This document shows, piece by piece, positions 25,928 through 34,222 of a DNA stretch of 64,000 nt (the stretch's first letter is position 1; each line of letters opens with the position of its first letter). Origin of the DNA: Streptomyces sp. TLI_053 (GTDB taxonomy: Bacteria > Actinomycetota > Actinomycetes > Streptomycetales > Streptomycetaceae); contig NZ_LT629775.1 of NCBI RefSeq assembly GCF_900105395.1, positions 8,087,501 to 8,151,500 on the forward strand, in the 5' to 3' direction. The notes under the pieces are model-generated. The model had not been told where the DNA came from, made no database searches, and was given only the letters and a program-made list of their open reading frames with translations. Both the position numbers and the translations under genes were made by a program.

Positions 25928-27232
25928 GTGAACCCCCGCCCGGTCCGCCTGGACGCCACCTCGCTGCACGCCTCGCTGGCGGAACCCGTACTCGGCTCGA
26001 TCGGCTTCCTCAACGAGATCATGGCCCGCTATCCGGACGCCGTCTCCTTCGCACCGGGCGCCCCCCACCCGGACCTGCTGCCCGACCTCGAACCCGGGCG
26101 CTACCTCGACCGCTTCCTCGACCACCTCGTCCGGGACCGGGGCCACACCCCGGACCGGGCGCGCCGGCTGCTGCTGGAGTACGGGCCGAGCCGCGGGCTG
26201 ATCGGGGACCTCGTCGCCGGGGCGCTGCGCCGGGACCACGCCGTCGACGTGCCGGAGGCGGCGGTGGTGGTGACCGTCGGCGCCCAGGAGGCCATGTTCC
26301 TGACGCTGCGCACCCTGTTCGGCTCCCGTGGGGACGTGCTCGCCGTCGCCGACCCCTGCTTCGTCGGCATCAGGGGGGCCGCCCGGCTGCTCGACATCGA
26401 CCTGGTCGGGGTCGAGGAGACCCCGCTCGGGCTCGACCTCGACGCCCTGGCGGCGCGCTGCCGGACCGCCCGCGGCACCGGCCGGCGGGTCCGCGCGTGC
26501 TACGTCGCGCCCGACTTCGCCAACCCGGGCGGCGGCCGGATGCCGCTGGAGGTCCGCCACCGCCTGCTCGAACTCGCCGAGCTCGAGGACTTCCTGGTGC
26601 TGGAGGACAACGCCTACGGCTTCACCGCGGCGCCCGGGGCGGAGCTGCCGTTGCTCAAGGCCCTGGACCGGAACCGGCGGGTGGTGCACCTGGGGACCTT
26701 CGCCAAGGTCTGCTTCCCCGGCGCCCGGGTCGGCTACGTGGTCGCGGACCAGGAGGTCGTCCGCCCGGGCGGACCCGCGACCCTGCTGGCCGACGAACTC
26801 GCGGCCGCCAAGAGCATGGTGACCGTCAACACCTCCCCGGTCTGTCAGGCCGTGATCGGCGGCATGCTGCTGGAGCACGGCGGCTCGCTGATGGCGCTCA
26901 GCCGGCGCAAGTCGGAGCTCTACCGGCGGAACCTCGGCCACCTCGCCGAGGAGCTGGACCGCCACGCGGCCGACGGCCTGCCCGACGGGATCAGCTGGAA
27001 CCGGCCCGAGGGCGGGTTCTTCGTCCGGATGACGCTGCCGGTGCCCGCCGACACCGCCCTGCTGGAGCGGTCGGCGGCCGAGTACGGCGTGCTGTGGACG
27101 CCGATGGCGCCGTTCCACCTCGGCTCCGGGGGCGACCACCGGCTGCGGCTCTCCTGCAGCTACCTCGACCCCGGGCAGATCGAGACCGGGGTCGCGCGGC
27201 TCGCCGGGTTCCTGCGGAAGGAGGTCCGATGA
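25928..27232 (+). CDS. PLP-dependent class I aminotransferase, HpgT-like
   Basis: A 434-residue fold-type I aminotransferase. It has ISFAPGAP-type entry (VSFAPGAPHPDL), VTVGAQEAMFLTLRTLF, CYVAPDFANPGGGRMPLEVRHRLLEL and the PLP lysine in HLGTFAKVCFPGARVGYV. HpgT enzymes convert 4-hydroxy- or 3,5-dihydroxyphenylglyoxylate into the phenylglycine, and the MocR-like C-terminal layout fits that group. The GTG start follows a 100-base gap after dpgB with no other frame in it. The stop overlaps the next ATG (ATGA). Substrate is inferred from the neighbours. Confidence 0.8.
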   Translation: MNPRPVRLDATSLHASLAEPVLGSIGFLNEIMARYPDAVSFAPGAPHPDLLPDLEPGRYLDRFLDHLVRDRGHTPDRARRLLLEYGPSRGLIGDLVAGALRRDHAVDVPEAAVVVTVGAQEAMFLTLRTLFGSRGDVLAVADPCFVGIRGAARLLDIDLVGVEETPLGLDLDALAARCRTARGTGRRVRACYVAPDFANPGGGRMPLEVRHRLLELAELEDFLVLEDNAYGFTAAPGAELPLLKALDRNRRVVHLGTFAKVCFPGARVGYVVADQEVVRPGGPATLLADELAAAKSMVTVNTSPVCQAVIGGMLLEHGGSLMALSRRKSELYRRNLGHLAEELDRHAADGLPDGISWNRPEGGFFVRMTLPVPADTALLERSAAEYGVLWTPMAPFHLGSGGDHRLRLSCSYLDPGQIETGVARLAGFLRKEVR

Positions 27233-28482
27233 CGCACCCGCCCGAGCCGTCCGCGCTCCCGGTCCGGTCGTCCCCGCGCCCCGCCCGGCCGGCCCCGCTC
27301 CCGGCCCCGCTGCCCACGGAACGGCCCAACCCCTTCGACCCGCCGACCGGACTGGCCGACCACCGCGGCGGGGAGCCGATCCGCCCGCTCGCCTACCCGG
27401 ACGGCCACACCGGCTGGCTGGTGACCGGCCACGCCCTGGCGCGGAGCGTGCTGGCGGACCCGAGGTTCAGTGCCGGCTCCGAACTCAAACGGGCTCCCGT
27501 GGCCCGACCCGGCGCCGAGCCCTTCTTCGGCGCCCCGGCACTGCCCGGCTGGATGGTCGACATGGACCCACCCGCCCACACCCGGGTCCGCCGGCCGCTG
27601 GCCGCCACCTTCACCGCCCACCGGATGAAGGCCCTGCGGCCGCGGATCGAACAGCTCGTCGACGAACACCTCACCGCGACGGCCGACGCGGCGCCACCGG
27701 CGGACCTGGTCGAGCGGTTCGCGCTGCCGGTGACCTCGCTGGCGATCTGCGAACTCCTCGGTGTGCCCTACCGGGAGCGGGCCGCCTTCCAGCACGACAG
27801 CGCCCTGCTGTTCAGCCTGGACGCCTCCGCCGGGGAAGCCGCCCTGGCGATGGAGCGCCTGGACGGGTTCCTGCGGGAACTCACCCGGAGCAGGCGGGCC
27901 CGGCCCGGCGACGACGTGCTGAGCATGCTCGTCCGGGACGGCACCCTGAGCACCGAGGAGATCGCCGGCGCCGGTGTCCTGCTGCTCACCGCCGGACACG
28001 GGACGACCGCGAGCTCGCTCGCCCTCGGGACCTTCGCCCTGCTGTCGCACCCCGGGCAACTGGCCGCGCTGAAGAGCGATCCGGCGCTCGCCGACAACGC
28101 GGTGGAGGAACTGCTGCGCTATCTGACGATCTTCCACTTCGGGGTCCCGCGCACTCCGCTGGAGGACCTCGAGCTCGGGGGACGGCTGCTCAGGGCGGGG
28201 GAGTCGGTGACGGTGTCGCTGTCGGCGGCCAACCGGGACCCGGCGCGGTTCGCCGACCCCGACCGGCTGGACCTCTCCCGGCGGACCACGGGCCATCTGG
28301 CCTTCGGCCACGGGATCCACCAGTGCCTGGGCCGGAACCTGGCGCGGACCGAGATGCGGGTCGCCTTCCCCGCCCTCTTCCGACGCTTCCCCGGCCTGGC
28401 CCTGGCGGTGCCGCCGGAGGAGGTCCCGCTCGCCACCGACATGGGCTTCTACGGGGTGCACCGGCTCCCGGTCACCTGGTGA
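27229..28482 (+). CDS. Cytochrome P450 (I-helix acid replaced by Gly)
   Basis: A 417-residue soluble P450. It has the ExxR pair in VEELLRYLTIFHFGVPR, the heme loop FGHGIHQCLGRNLARTE and the I-helix LLTAGHGTTASSLAL. In most P450s the I-helix reads AGxE/DT; here the acid is Gly, which affects proton delivery. GGAAGGAGGT lies three bases before the ATG, and the gene overlaps the aminotransferase stop. A proline-rich N-terminal 30 residues precedes the fold. It might hydroxylate the aromatic ring or oxidise the benzylic carbon, a step done by DpgC in known pathways. Confidence 0.9.
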   Translation: MTHPPEPSALPVRSSPRPARPAPLPAPLPTERPNPFDPPTGLADHRGGEPIRPLAYPDGHTGWLVTGHALARSVLADPRFSAGSELKRAPVARPGAEPFFGAPALPGWMVDMDPPAHTRVRRPLAATFTAHRMKALRPRIEQLVDEHLTATADAAPPADLVERFALPVTSLAICELLGVPYRERAAFQHDSALLFSLDASAGEAALAMERLDGFLRELTRSRRARPGDDVLSMLVRDGTLSTEEIAGAGVLLLTAGHGTTASSLALGTFALLSHPGQLAALKSDPALADNAVEELLRYLTIFHFGVPRTPLEDLELGGRLLRAGESVTVSLSAANRDPARFADPDRLDLSRRTTGHLAFGHGIHQCLGRNLARTEMRVAFPALFRRFPGLALAVPPEEVPLATDMGFYGVHRLPVTW

Positions 28483-28608
28483 GCCCGATGCCCCACGCCC
28501 GACGCCCGCGCCCGCCGCAGGTCCCGCCCCCGCCCCCGGGCCCGCCCCGCACCGACCCAGCCCCGCGCCGACCCGACCGCCCCGGCCCACGACGAGTGAG
28601 AGGGAACC

Positions 28609-29526
28609 ATGCACGGCACCACCATCTCGGCCATCGGATACGAGTGCGGCGACATCCGCCCGGTCTCCGACCTGGCCGGGACCACGACCGCGGACATCTC
28701 CCCGCTGGTCACCGAGATCGTCCACTTCCGGGAGAGCCGCCGCGAGATCTGGGACCTCGCGGCCGGCGCCGCCGAGCGGACCCTCGCCACCGCAGCCCGG
28801 CCCGACCTCGTGCTCTACGTCAGCGAGAACGACCCGGACACCACCGGCTCGCTGGCCCGGATCCTGGACCGGCTCGGCCTCAACGACGTCGAGCACCTCG
28901 CCCTGTCCGGGCAGGACTGCGGCAACCTGGTCCCCGCCGTCCGGGTGGCATCCGACGCCCTGGCCTCCGGCCGGGCCGAGCGCGTCCTGCTGCTGCTCGC
29001 CGACCGGGCGGAGGGCCGGGACCGGATCATGGCGAGCGGCCTGTCCGTGTTCAGCGACGGGGCCGCCGCGTGCCTGCTCTCCCGCGGACCGGAGCCGGCC
29101 GGCCCCCGGCTCCGGGTGGAGGCCGCCGGCAGCCGCACCGCCGTCCGTCCGGCCGACGCGGACCCCGCCGGACAGGGGCTGCTCTCGACCGTCCGGCTGG
29201 CCTCCGAGACCGTCACCGCCCTGCTCGCCGGCCTCGGGCGGACCGGCGCCCCGTTCCGGTACGCGATCCTGCCCAACTACCGCCCGGCCGCCCAGAAGTT
29301 CCTGCTCGCGGCCATGCGGATGCCCCCCGACAGGCTCCTGCTCGGGCCCGTCACCGAACTCGGGCACTGCTTCTCGGCGGACCTCCTGATCACCCTGCAC
29401 CGGCTGGCCGCCGCGGGCGCGCTCGATCCCGGGGACCGCCTCCTGCTCGCGACCGGCGGACCGTACTCCTGGTCGGCCCTGGCGGTCGAGTACACGCACG
29501 ACGACGGCCCGGCCCCGTGTCGATGA
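28609..29526 (+). CDS. KAS III-like thiolase-fold protein with rearranged active site
   Basis: A 305-residue thiolase-fold protein related to 3-oxoacyl-ACP synthase III. The nucleophile Cys is present in LALSGQDCGNLVPAVRVASDAL. The position of the catalytic His (HQAN in FabH) reads PNYRP, and the catalytic Asn (GNTSAAS) reads ELGHCFSADLL, so the Cys-His-Asn triad is Cys-Asn-His as aligned by eye. Such proteins often act as acyltransferases making esters or amides instead of C-C bonds. GAGAGGGAAC precedes the ATG. It could transfer an acyl group to the phenylglycine or a carrier-bound intermediate. Confidence 0.75.
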   Translation: MHGTTISAIGYECGDIRPVSDLAGTTTADISPLVTEIVHFRESRREIWDLAAGAAERTLATAARPDLVLYVSENDPDTTGSLARILDRLGLNDVEHLALSGQDCGNLVPAVRVASDALASGRAERVLLLLADRAEGRDRIMASGLSVFSDGAAACLLSRGPEPAGPRLRVEAAGSRTAVRPADADPAGQGLLSTVRLASETVTALLAGLGRTGAPFRYAILPNYRPAAQKFLLAAMRMPPDRLLLGPVTELGHCFSADLLITLHRLAAAGALDPGDRLLLATGGPYSWSALAVEYTHDDGPAPCR

Positions 29527-29608
29527 CGCGGGCGCGGCCGGCCGCACCGAAGTCCGAAGGCCCATCCACCACGTGCCCCGCCCCGGGGCCGCACCCGGCA
29601 GGTGTCTC

Positions 29609-30355
29609 ATGATCGACGACGCGTTCGTCTCGACGGTGAAGTCCCTGGAGGTCCCCGAGATGGGGACCGACTCCACCGCCCCGCTGCTCTACTGGCTCAT
29701 CCGCACGCTGCGGCCGCAGCACGTCCTGGAGGTCGGCATGGGGTACACCACCCCCTACCTGGCCAGGGCGCTCAAGGACAACAAGGAGGCCTTCGAGGCC
29801 GAACGCGCCCTGCTCGGCACCCCCGGGTCCGCCGAGCTCCAGCCGCTCGCCCACGCCCCGTACTACGACGAGCCGTACGAGCCCAGGCTGATCTGCATCG
29901 ACCGGATGACCGACACCTCGTCCTCCGCCCCCAGGGCCCTCGACGTCCTGGACCGACTGGACCTCACCGGCGTCTGCGAGGTCGTCGAGGGCGACCTGCG
30001 GGGTTCGGCCGACAAGGTCAGGGACGCCTTCGGTCTGATCGACTTCGCCTGGATCGACACCTGGGACACCCTCGCCTTCGTCCGCGAGTACTGGGAACTG
30101 GTCAACCCGGCCGGCGGCGTGTTCGCCGCGCACTACCTGATGACCTACCCGCAGGGGCGGGCGGTGCTGCGCTACCTCGAATCCCTCAGGGGCCGGGACG
30201 GCGGCCGGCTGGAGATCACCAACCTCCGCGAGCCGCACCGGTTCGGCCAGAACAGCACCACGCTGATCCGCCGGATCCGCGACTACGTGGACCCGGAGGA
30301 CCTGCGCCCGCAGGGGAACAGCAACGACCCGACCGGCGTACTCGCCATCGACTGA
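29609..30355 (+). CDS. Class I SAM-dependent methyltransferase
   Basis: A 248-residue protein. The SAM motif is HVLEVGMGYTTPYLARAL, the acidic motif is VVEGDLRGSADKV and FAWIDTWDTLAFVREYWELVNPAGGVFAAHYL is the following strand and helix. The fold resembles class I O-methyltransferases of the CmcI/Methyltransf_24 kind. The ATG at 29609 is preceded only by a weak GGCAGGTG site, suggesting coupling to the gene before. Its role, O- or N-methylation of a cluster intermediate, is inferred from context. Confidence 0.75.
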   Translation: MIDDAFVSTVKSLEVPEMGTDSTAPLLYWLIRTLRPQHVLEVGMGYTTPYLARALKDNKEAFEAERALLGTPGSAELQPLAHAPYYDEPYEPRLICIDRMTDTSSSAPRALDVLDRLDLTGVCEVVEGDLRGSADKVRDAFGLIDFAWIDTWDTLAFVREYWELVNPAGGVFAAHYLMTYPQGRAVLRYLESLRGRDGGRLEITNLREPHRFGQNSTTLIRRIRDYVDPEDLRPQGNSNDPTGVLAID

Positions 30356-30367
30356 CGGAGGACCACC

Positions 30368-31393
30368 GTGCACGTCTACTCCGTGACCCCGGAATCGGCA
30401 AGCCAGCAGCGTGAGTTCGAGCAGGACTACCTCTCCCGGCTGCGGGAGGCCGGAGCGTCCTGCGAGCGCGCGGGCTGGTCGGGCATCCTCGTCCCGCACA
30501 ACCTCCACGAGGTCGACCCCTGGCTGATCGCCGGCCAGCTCGGCGCCGCGACCGACACCCTCGTCCCGCTCGTCGCCGTCCAGCCCTCCTCGGTGCCGCC
30601 CCACACCGCCGCCGCGATGGCCGCGGCGTACGCGACCCTGTACGGGCGCCCGCTGCACTTCAACCTGGTCGCCGGCGCCCGGGACGACGAACTGCGCCGC
30701 ACCGGCGACCGACTCGGCCACGACGAGCGGTACGAGCGGATGCGCGAGTACGGGACGGTGCTGCGCGCACTGCTGCGCGGCGAGGAGGTCGACACCGAGG
30801 GCCGCTTCTACACCTACCGCGGGTTCCGGCTGGAGCCCCGGCCCGAAGTCCTCTCGCAGTGCAAGCTGTTCGTCGCCGGCTCCTCCCCGGCCAGCATCGG
30901 AGTGGCCAGGGACGTCGCCGACGTGGTGGTCACCCACCCCGCCCGCTACCCGGAGTGGGAGGAGACCTTCCTGAAGCCGCTGCTGGCCGGCGGCTACACC
31001 GGCGAGCTCGGGATCCGGATCGGCATCGTCGCCGGGCCGGACCGGGAGGACGCCTGGGCGACGGCCCGGGAACGGTTCCCCGAGACCTGGCGGGGGCGGC
31101 AGGAGACGCTGCTCAAGACCGTCTCGCAGAACTCCTGGTCGCGTCAGCTGGCCGTCGACGCCGTGGCCGAGGCCGCCGCGGCCGCCGACGCGGCGCCGGA
31201 CACGTACTGGCTGGGAGCCTTCCGCAGCGGCCACGCCAGCGCGCCGTTCCTGGTCGGCAGCCACGACGACGTCGGCTCCCGGCTCGCGGAGTACCTGCGC
31301 GCGGGGGTCGGGCACGTTCTGCTCAACGGCAGCTACGAGGACGACCACGAGGACATCAACCGGGCACTCCTCGCGGCTCGGCACACGCCCTAG
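30368..31393 (+). CDS. SsuD-like flavin-dependent monooxygenase (LLM class)
   Basis: A 341-residue luciferase-like TIM barrel of the alkanesulfonate-monooxygenase type. It has CERAGWSGILVPHNLHEVDPWLIAGQLG, LVPLVAVQPSSVPPHTAAAMAAAYATLYG, HFNLVAGARDDELRRTGD (FMN loop) and FVAGSSPASIGVARDVADVVVTHPA. These enzymes use reduced FMN and oxygen for oxidation or C-heteroatom cleavage. In biosynthetic clusters they often hydroxylate carrier-bound substrates. The GTG start has ACGGAGGACC five bases upstream, 12 bases after the previous stop. It is one candidate for the oxidation normally done by DpgC. Confidence 0.85.
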   Translation: MHVYSVTPESASQQREFEQDYLSRLREAGASCERAGWSGILVPHNLHEVDPWLIAGQLGAATDTLVPLVAVQPSSVPPHTAAAMAAAYATLYGRPLHFNLVAGARDDELRRTGDRLGHDERYERMREYGTVLRALLRGEEVDTEGRFYTYRGFRLEPRPEVLSQCKLFVAGSSPASIGVARDVADVVVTHPARYPEWEETFLKPLLAGGYTGELGIRIGIVAGPDREDAWATARERFPETWRGRQETLLKTVSQNSWSRQLAVDAVAEAAAAADAAPDTYWLGAFRSGHASAPFLVGSHDDVGSRLAEYLRAGVGHVLLNGSYEDDHEDINRALLAARHTP

Positions 31394-31448
31394 AGCTCGA
31401 CGGCCGACCGGCCGTGTCCGACTGTCGATGCACGGAGGGGTGGAGAAG

Positions 31449-33350
31449 TTGAGTCTTGTCGTACGGAGCGGTCCGCTCACCGAACAGCAGGAACGCTGGT
31501 GGCTGCGGCTCTACTGGCGGGAGAAGGGGGACATCGACAACGCCTGGTCCAAGCGCTGGGACCTCCCGGCGGGGGTGTCCGTCGCGGCGGCGACGGCGGC
31601 GCTGACGGCACTGGTCGAGCGGCACGAGGTGCTCAGGACCGGGTTCGGGCTCGGACCGGACCACCTGCCGTACCAACTGGTCTTCGCCGCCGAGGGGTTC
31701 CGTCTGCCGCTGACCGTCGCCGGGCTGGACACCCTGGCGGAGTACACCGACGAGGGCGGGATCCACCCGCTCGTCGGCGGCTCGATGTACACCCGGCCGC
31801 CGTGGTCGGTGCGGCTGTTCGTCGAGGACGACGAGGTGCGGGTGCTCAGCCTGGTGTTCGAGCACATCCTGCTCGACGGATCCGGGGTGCGGAACCTCCG
31901 GGAACAGTTCCTGGCCCTCTGCGGCGAGGGGCCCGGCGGAGCCCTGCGGATCACCCACCCGCTCGACCGGGCGGCCGGGGAGCGCCGGACCCCGCGGACC
32001 CCGGAGGGCCGGCCGGCGCGCAGCCGGGACCCCAGGGAGCTGGCGCCCAGGCTGCTGGTGCCGGCCACCGTGAAGGAGGAGACCCCGGAGCCGCGGTTCC
32101 TGATGTCCGCGGTGCGCTACGAGGGGTTCCTGCCGCTGCTGGACCGGGTCTGCCGGACCCACCGGGTGTCCCGGGCCATGGTCCTGATGCACGCCGTCGG
32201 CTGGCTGATCTCCCGCTACTCGGGCATCCCCCGGATCATGGTCGTCAACGCGATCGGCCTGCGGCTGCCCAGCGACGACAGCGTCGACCTGGTCGCCAAG
32301 GCGATGGAGGTCATGGTGGACCTCGACGAGGACCGGACGCTGGCGGAGTCCCTGACCGCCGTCGCGGCCGGGTTCCTCCGCGCGTACACCGAGGAACTGC
32401 GGCTGGGCCTCCGGGACCAGGACGCCCGCCTGCGGCTGGAGAAGGAGCGCGGCATCGGCTCCGTCCGGGGCCTCTACTTCAACTACCAGGGCCCGTCCGA
32501 GCCGGACACCCCGGAGCCGGCCGGGAGCCCCTCCGTCCCGGAGACCGGAGTCTCCCGCACCGACGAGTGGCGCTCCGGCGAGGAGCCCTGGAGCTACGCC
32601 ACCTGGATCTACGTCGACGGCACCACGGTCTCCGTCGACTTCGACGTCGACGCGGTGATGCTCCCGGCCGGCGTCGTCCACCGCATGGCCGAACTGCTGC
32701 CCGCGTTCGTCCGGCTGGTCGCCGAGCGGCCGGACGCCCCGCTGTCCGCCGCCCGCACGCTGCTCCCGCCGGACTTCGCCCGGGACACCGAGGCGCGGCT
32801 GGTGCGGGGGACGTGGGTCCACCTCGACACCGTCGCCGGGGTGATCGCCGGCTGCCCCGGGGTGCTCGCCGCCGAGGCGGCCGAGGAGGACGGGGACATC
32901 GTGGCCCGGGTGTCGCTCGACGGGTCGTCCTGCCTGTTCGACGTGCACGAGTACGTGCTCTCCCGGCTCCACCTGGAGGGCGACCTGATCGCGCCCCACC
33001 GGTACCGCCTCGCCGGGGGCAGCGCGAGCCGGGCCACCGGCCCCGGCCTGCCCGACCTGGCGGCCGGCGCGGAGTGGCGGCCGGGCGACGGCACCCCGGT
33101 GCTCGGTCCGGCCACCGAGCCCGAGCGCGAACTCGTCGCGGCCCTCCAGGAGACCCACGGCTTCGGGGCGGTCAACCTGGCCCTCACCTACGCGGAGGCC
33201 GGCGGCCGCGCGATCCTCGCCCCCGCCGTGGTCGAGACCCTGCGCCGCCGTGGTCTCGAGGGCCTGCGACTCCCGCACTTCGCCACCGCGCACACCCTGC
33301 GGGCCGTCGCCGGGGCGCTGGTCCGGCGGACGCCCGGCCACGCGCCCTGA
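31449..33350 (+). CDS. Condensation-domain protein with decayed A/PCP tail
   Basis: A 633-residue protein. Residues 1-440 form a condensation domain: PLTEQQERWWL at the N-terminus and VLSLVFEHILLDGSG at the active site, so the first His of HHxxxDG is Glu138 while His139 and Asp143 remain. Later come YFNYQGPSE and YATWIYVDGTTVSVDFD. Residues 470-530 look like the small C-terminal subdomain of an adenylation domain without its Lys. The last 75 residues look like a PCP whose GGDS is EAGGRAI, so it cannot be pantetheinylated. TTG at 31449 is chosen because GGAGGGG lies eight bases before it; the ATG at 31428 has no such site. It ends the operon. It may be a free-standing amide-forming enzyme. Confidence 0.8.
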   Translation: MSLVVRSGPLTEQQERWWLRLYWREKGDIDNAWSKRWDLPAGVSVAAATAALTALVERHEVLRTGFGLGPDHLPYQLVFAAEGFRLPLTVAGLDTLAEYTDEGGIHPLVGGSMYTRPPWSVRLFVEDDEVRVLSLVFEHILLDGSGVRNLREQFLALCGEGPGGALRITHPLDRAAGERRTPRTPEGRPARSRDPRELAPRLLVPATVKEETPEPRFLMSAVRYEGFLPLLDRVCRTHRVSRAMVLMHAVGWLISRYSGIPRIMVVNAIGLRLPSDDSVDLVAKAMEVMVDLDEDRTLAESLTAVAAGFLRAYTEELRLGLRDQDARLRLEKERGIGSVRGLYFNYQGPSEPDTPEPAGSPSVPETGVSRTDEWRSGEEPWSYATWIYVDGTTVSVDFDVDAVMLPAGVVHRMAELLPAFVRLVAERPDAPLSAARTLLPPDFARDTEARLVRGTWVHLDTVAGVIAGCPGVLAAEAAEEDGDIVARVSLDGSSCLFDVHEYVLSRLHLEGDLIAPHRYRLAGGSASRATGPGLPDLAAGAEWRPGDGTPVLGPATEPERELVAALQETHGFGAVNLALTYAEAGGRAILAPAVVETLRRRGLEGLRLPHFATAHTLRAVAGALVRRTPGHAP

Positions 33351-33428
33351 CCGGATCCGGGAGGTCTCGGTCACAGGGCCCGCCGCCAGCCCCGGTCCCG
33401 GCCCCGGCCCCGGTCCCGGCCCTGGCCC

Positions 33429-33463
33429 GGCGGCCCCGCGCACCGGCTGTGCGCGGGGCCGCC
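33429..33463. terminator. Bidirectional terminator, perfect 15-bp stem
   Basis: GGCGGCCCCGCGCAC (33429-33443) pairs exactly with GTGCGCGGGGCCGCC (33449-33463) around a 5-base loop, between the convergent condensation-protein and formyltransferase genes. It ends both the rightward and leftward operons of the cluster. Confidence 0.85.
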
Positions 33464-33482
33464 GCCCGGCCGTGCCGCCGCC

Positions 33483-34184
33483 TCAGCGGTCGTGCAGGGC
33501 CCACCGGCCGCTCTCGACCCGGACCGTGTCGGTGCCCGGCAGGGCGATGAGTTCGGGCTTGAACAGCGGCGGCGCGTCCATCGCGGGCTCCCAGGTCGCC
33601 AGCCTCTCGTCCTGGGGCACCTCGATCCGCCGGTTCGCGGCGAGGTCGGCGACCACCTTCAGCAGCAGCCGCACCCCGAGCGGCGCCAGATGGTCCCGCC
33701 ACAGGGACTGCGGGGTCGAACCCGGCGGCACCAGCAGGTGTTCCTGGGCGGCGAGCGGCCCGCCGTCGGTGCGCTCGGTGAGGTGGTACACGCTGCCCCC
33801 GGTCACCTTGTCGCCGTCCCGGACCGTCCACCGGATCGCGTCCCGGCCCCGGTGCAGCGGCAGCAGGCTCGGGTGGTAGCCGATGGTCGCGACCGCCGCC
33901 CTGGCCCTGGTCCGCCGGCCGAGGAAGGCGTGCGAGTGCGCGGCGAGGATGATGTCCACCCCGTCCGGGACGTGCATCGCCCGCAGTTCCGCCGAATCCG
34001 TCCACGGGACGTCCCGGTGGTACGCCCAGGAGCGCAGCCGGTCCCAGGACATCGCGTCGCCCTCGTCGGACTTCCCCTTGCGGAGCCGGGGCGCGGCCGC
34101 GCCGACGATCTTGTGTCCCTCGTCCCTCAGGGCCTCCGCGACCTGGACCGCGAACGCCCCCTGTCCTGACATGTAGATGTTCAT
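33483..34184 (-). CDS. Formyltransferase (methionyl-tRNA formyltransferase-like)
   Basis: A 233-residue formyltransferase-fold protein. TIGYHPSLLPLHRGRDAIRW corresponds to the NxHxSLLP loop of Fmt and GART; the His is kept but the catalytic Asn position is Gly. GDKVTGGSVYHLTERTDGGPLAAQEHLLV carries the expected catalytic Asp region. It should use 10-formyl-tetrahydrofolate, perhaps to N-formylate an amine in the pathway. The ATG has GCAGGAG six bases upstream. It is the last gene of the leftward PKS operon. Related free-standing proteins often have GYH here, so activity is still plausible. Confidence 0.78.
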   Translation of the reverse strand: MNIYMSGQGAFAVQVAEALRDEGHKIVGAAAPRLRKGKSDEGDAMSWDRLRSWAYHRDVPWTDSAELRAMHVPDGVDIILAAHSHAFLGRRTRARAAVATIGYHPSLLPLHRGRDAIRWTVRDGDKVTGGSVYHLTERTDGGPLAAQEHLLVPPGSTPQSLWRDHLAPLGVRLLLKVVADLAANRRIEVPQDERLATWEPAMDAPPLFKPELIALPGTDTVRVESGRWALHDR

Positions 34185-34222
34185 CCGCACTCCTGCGCTC
34201 ACTGATCGGATGGTGGCCGGCC

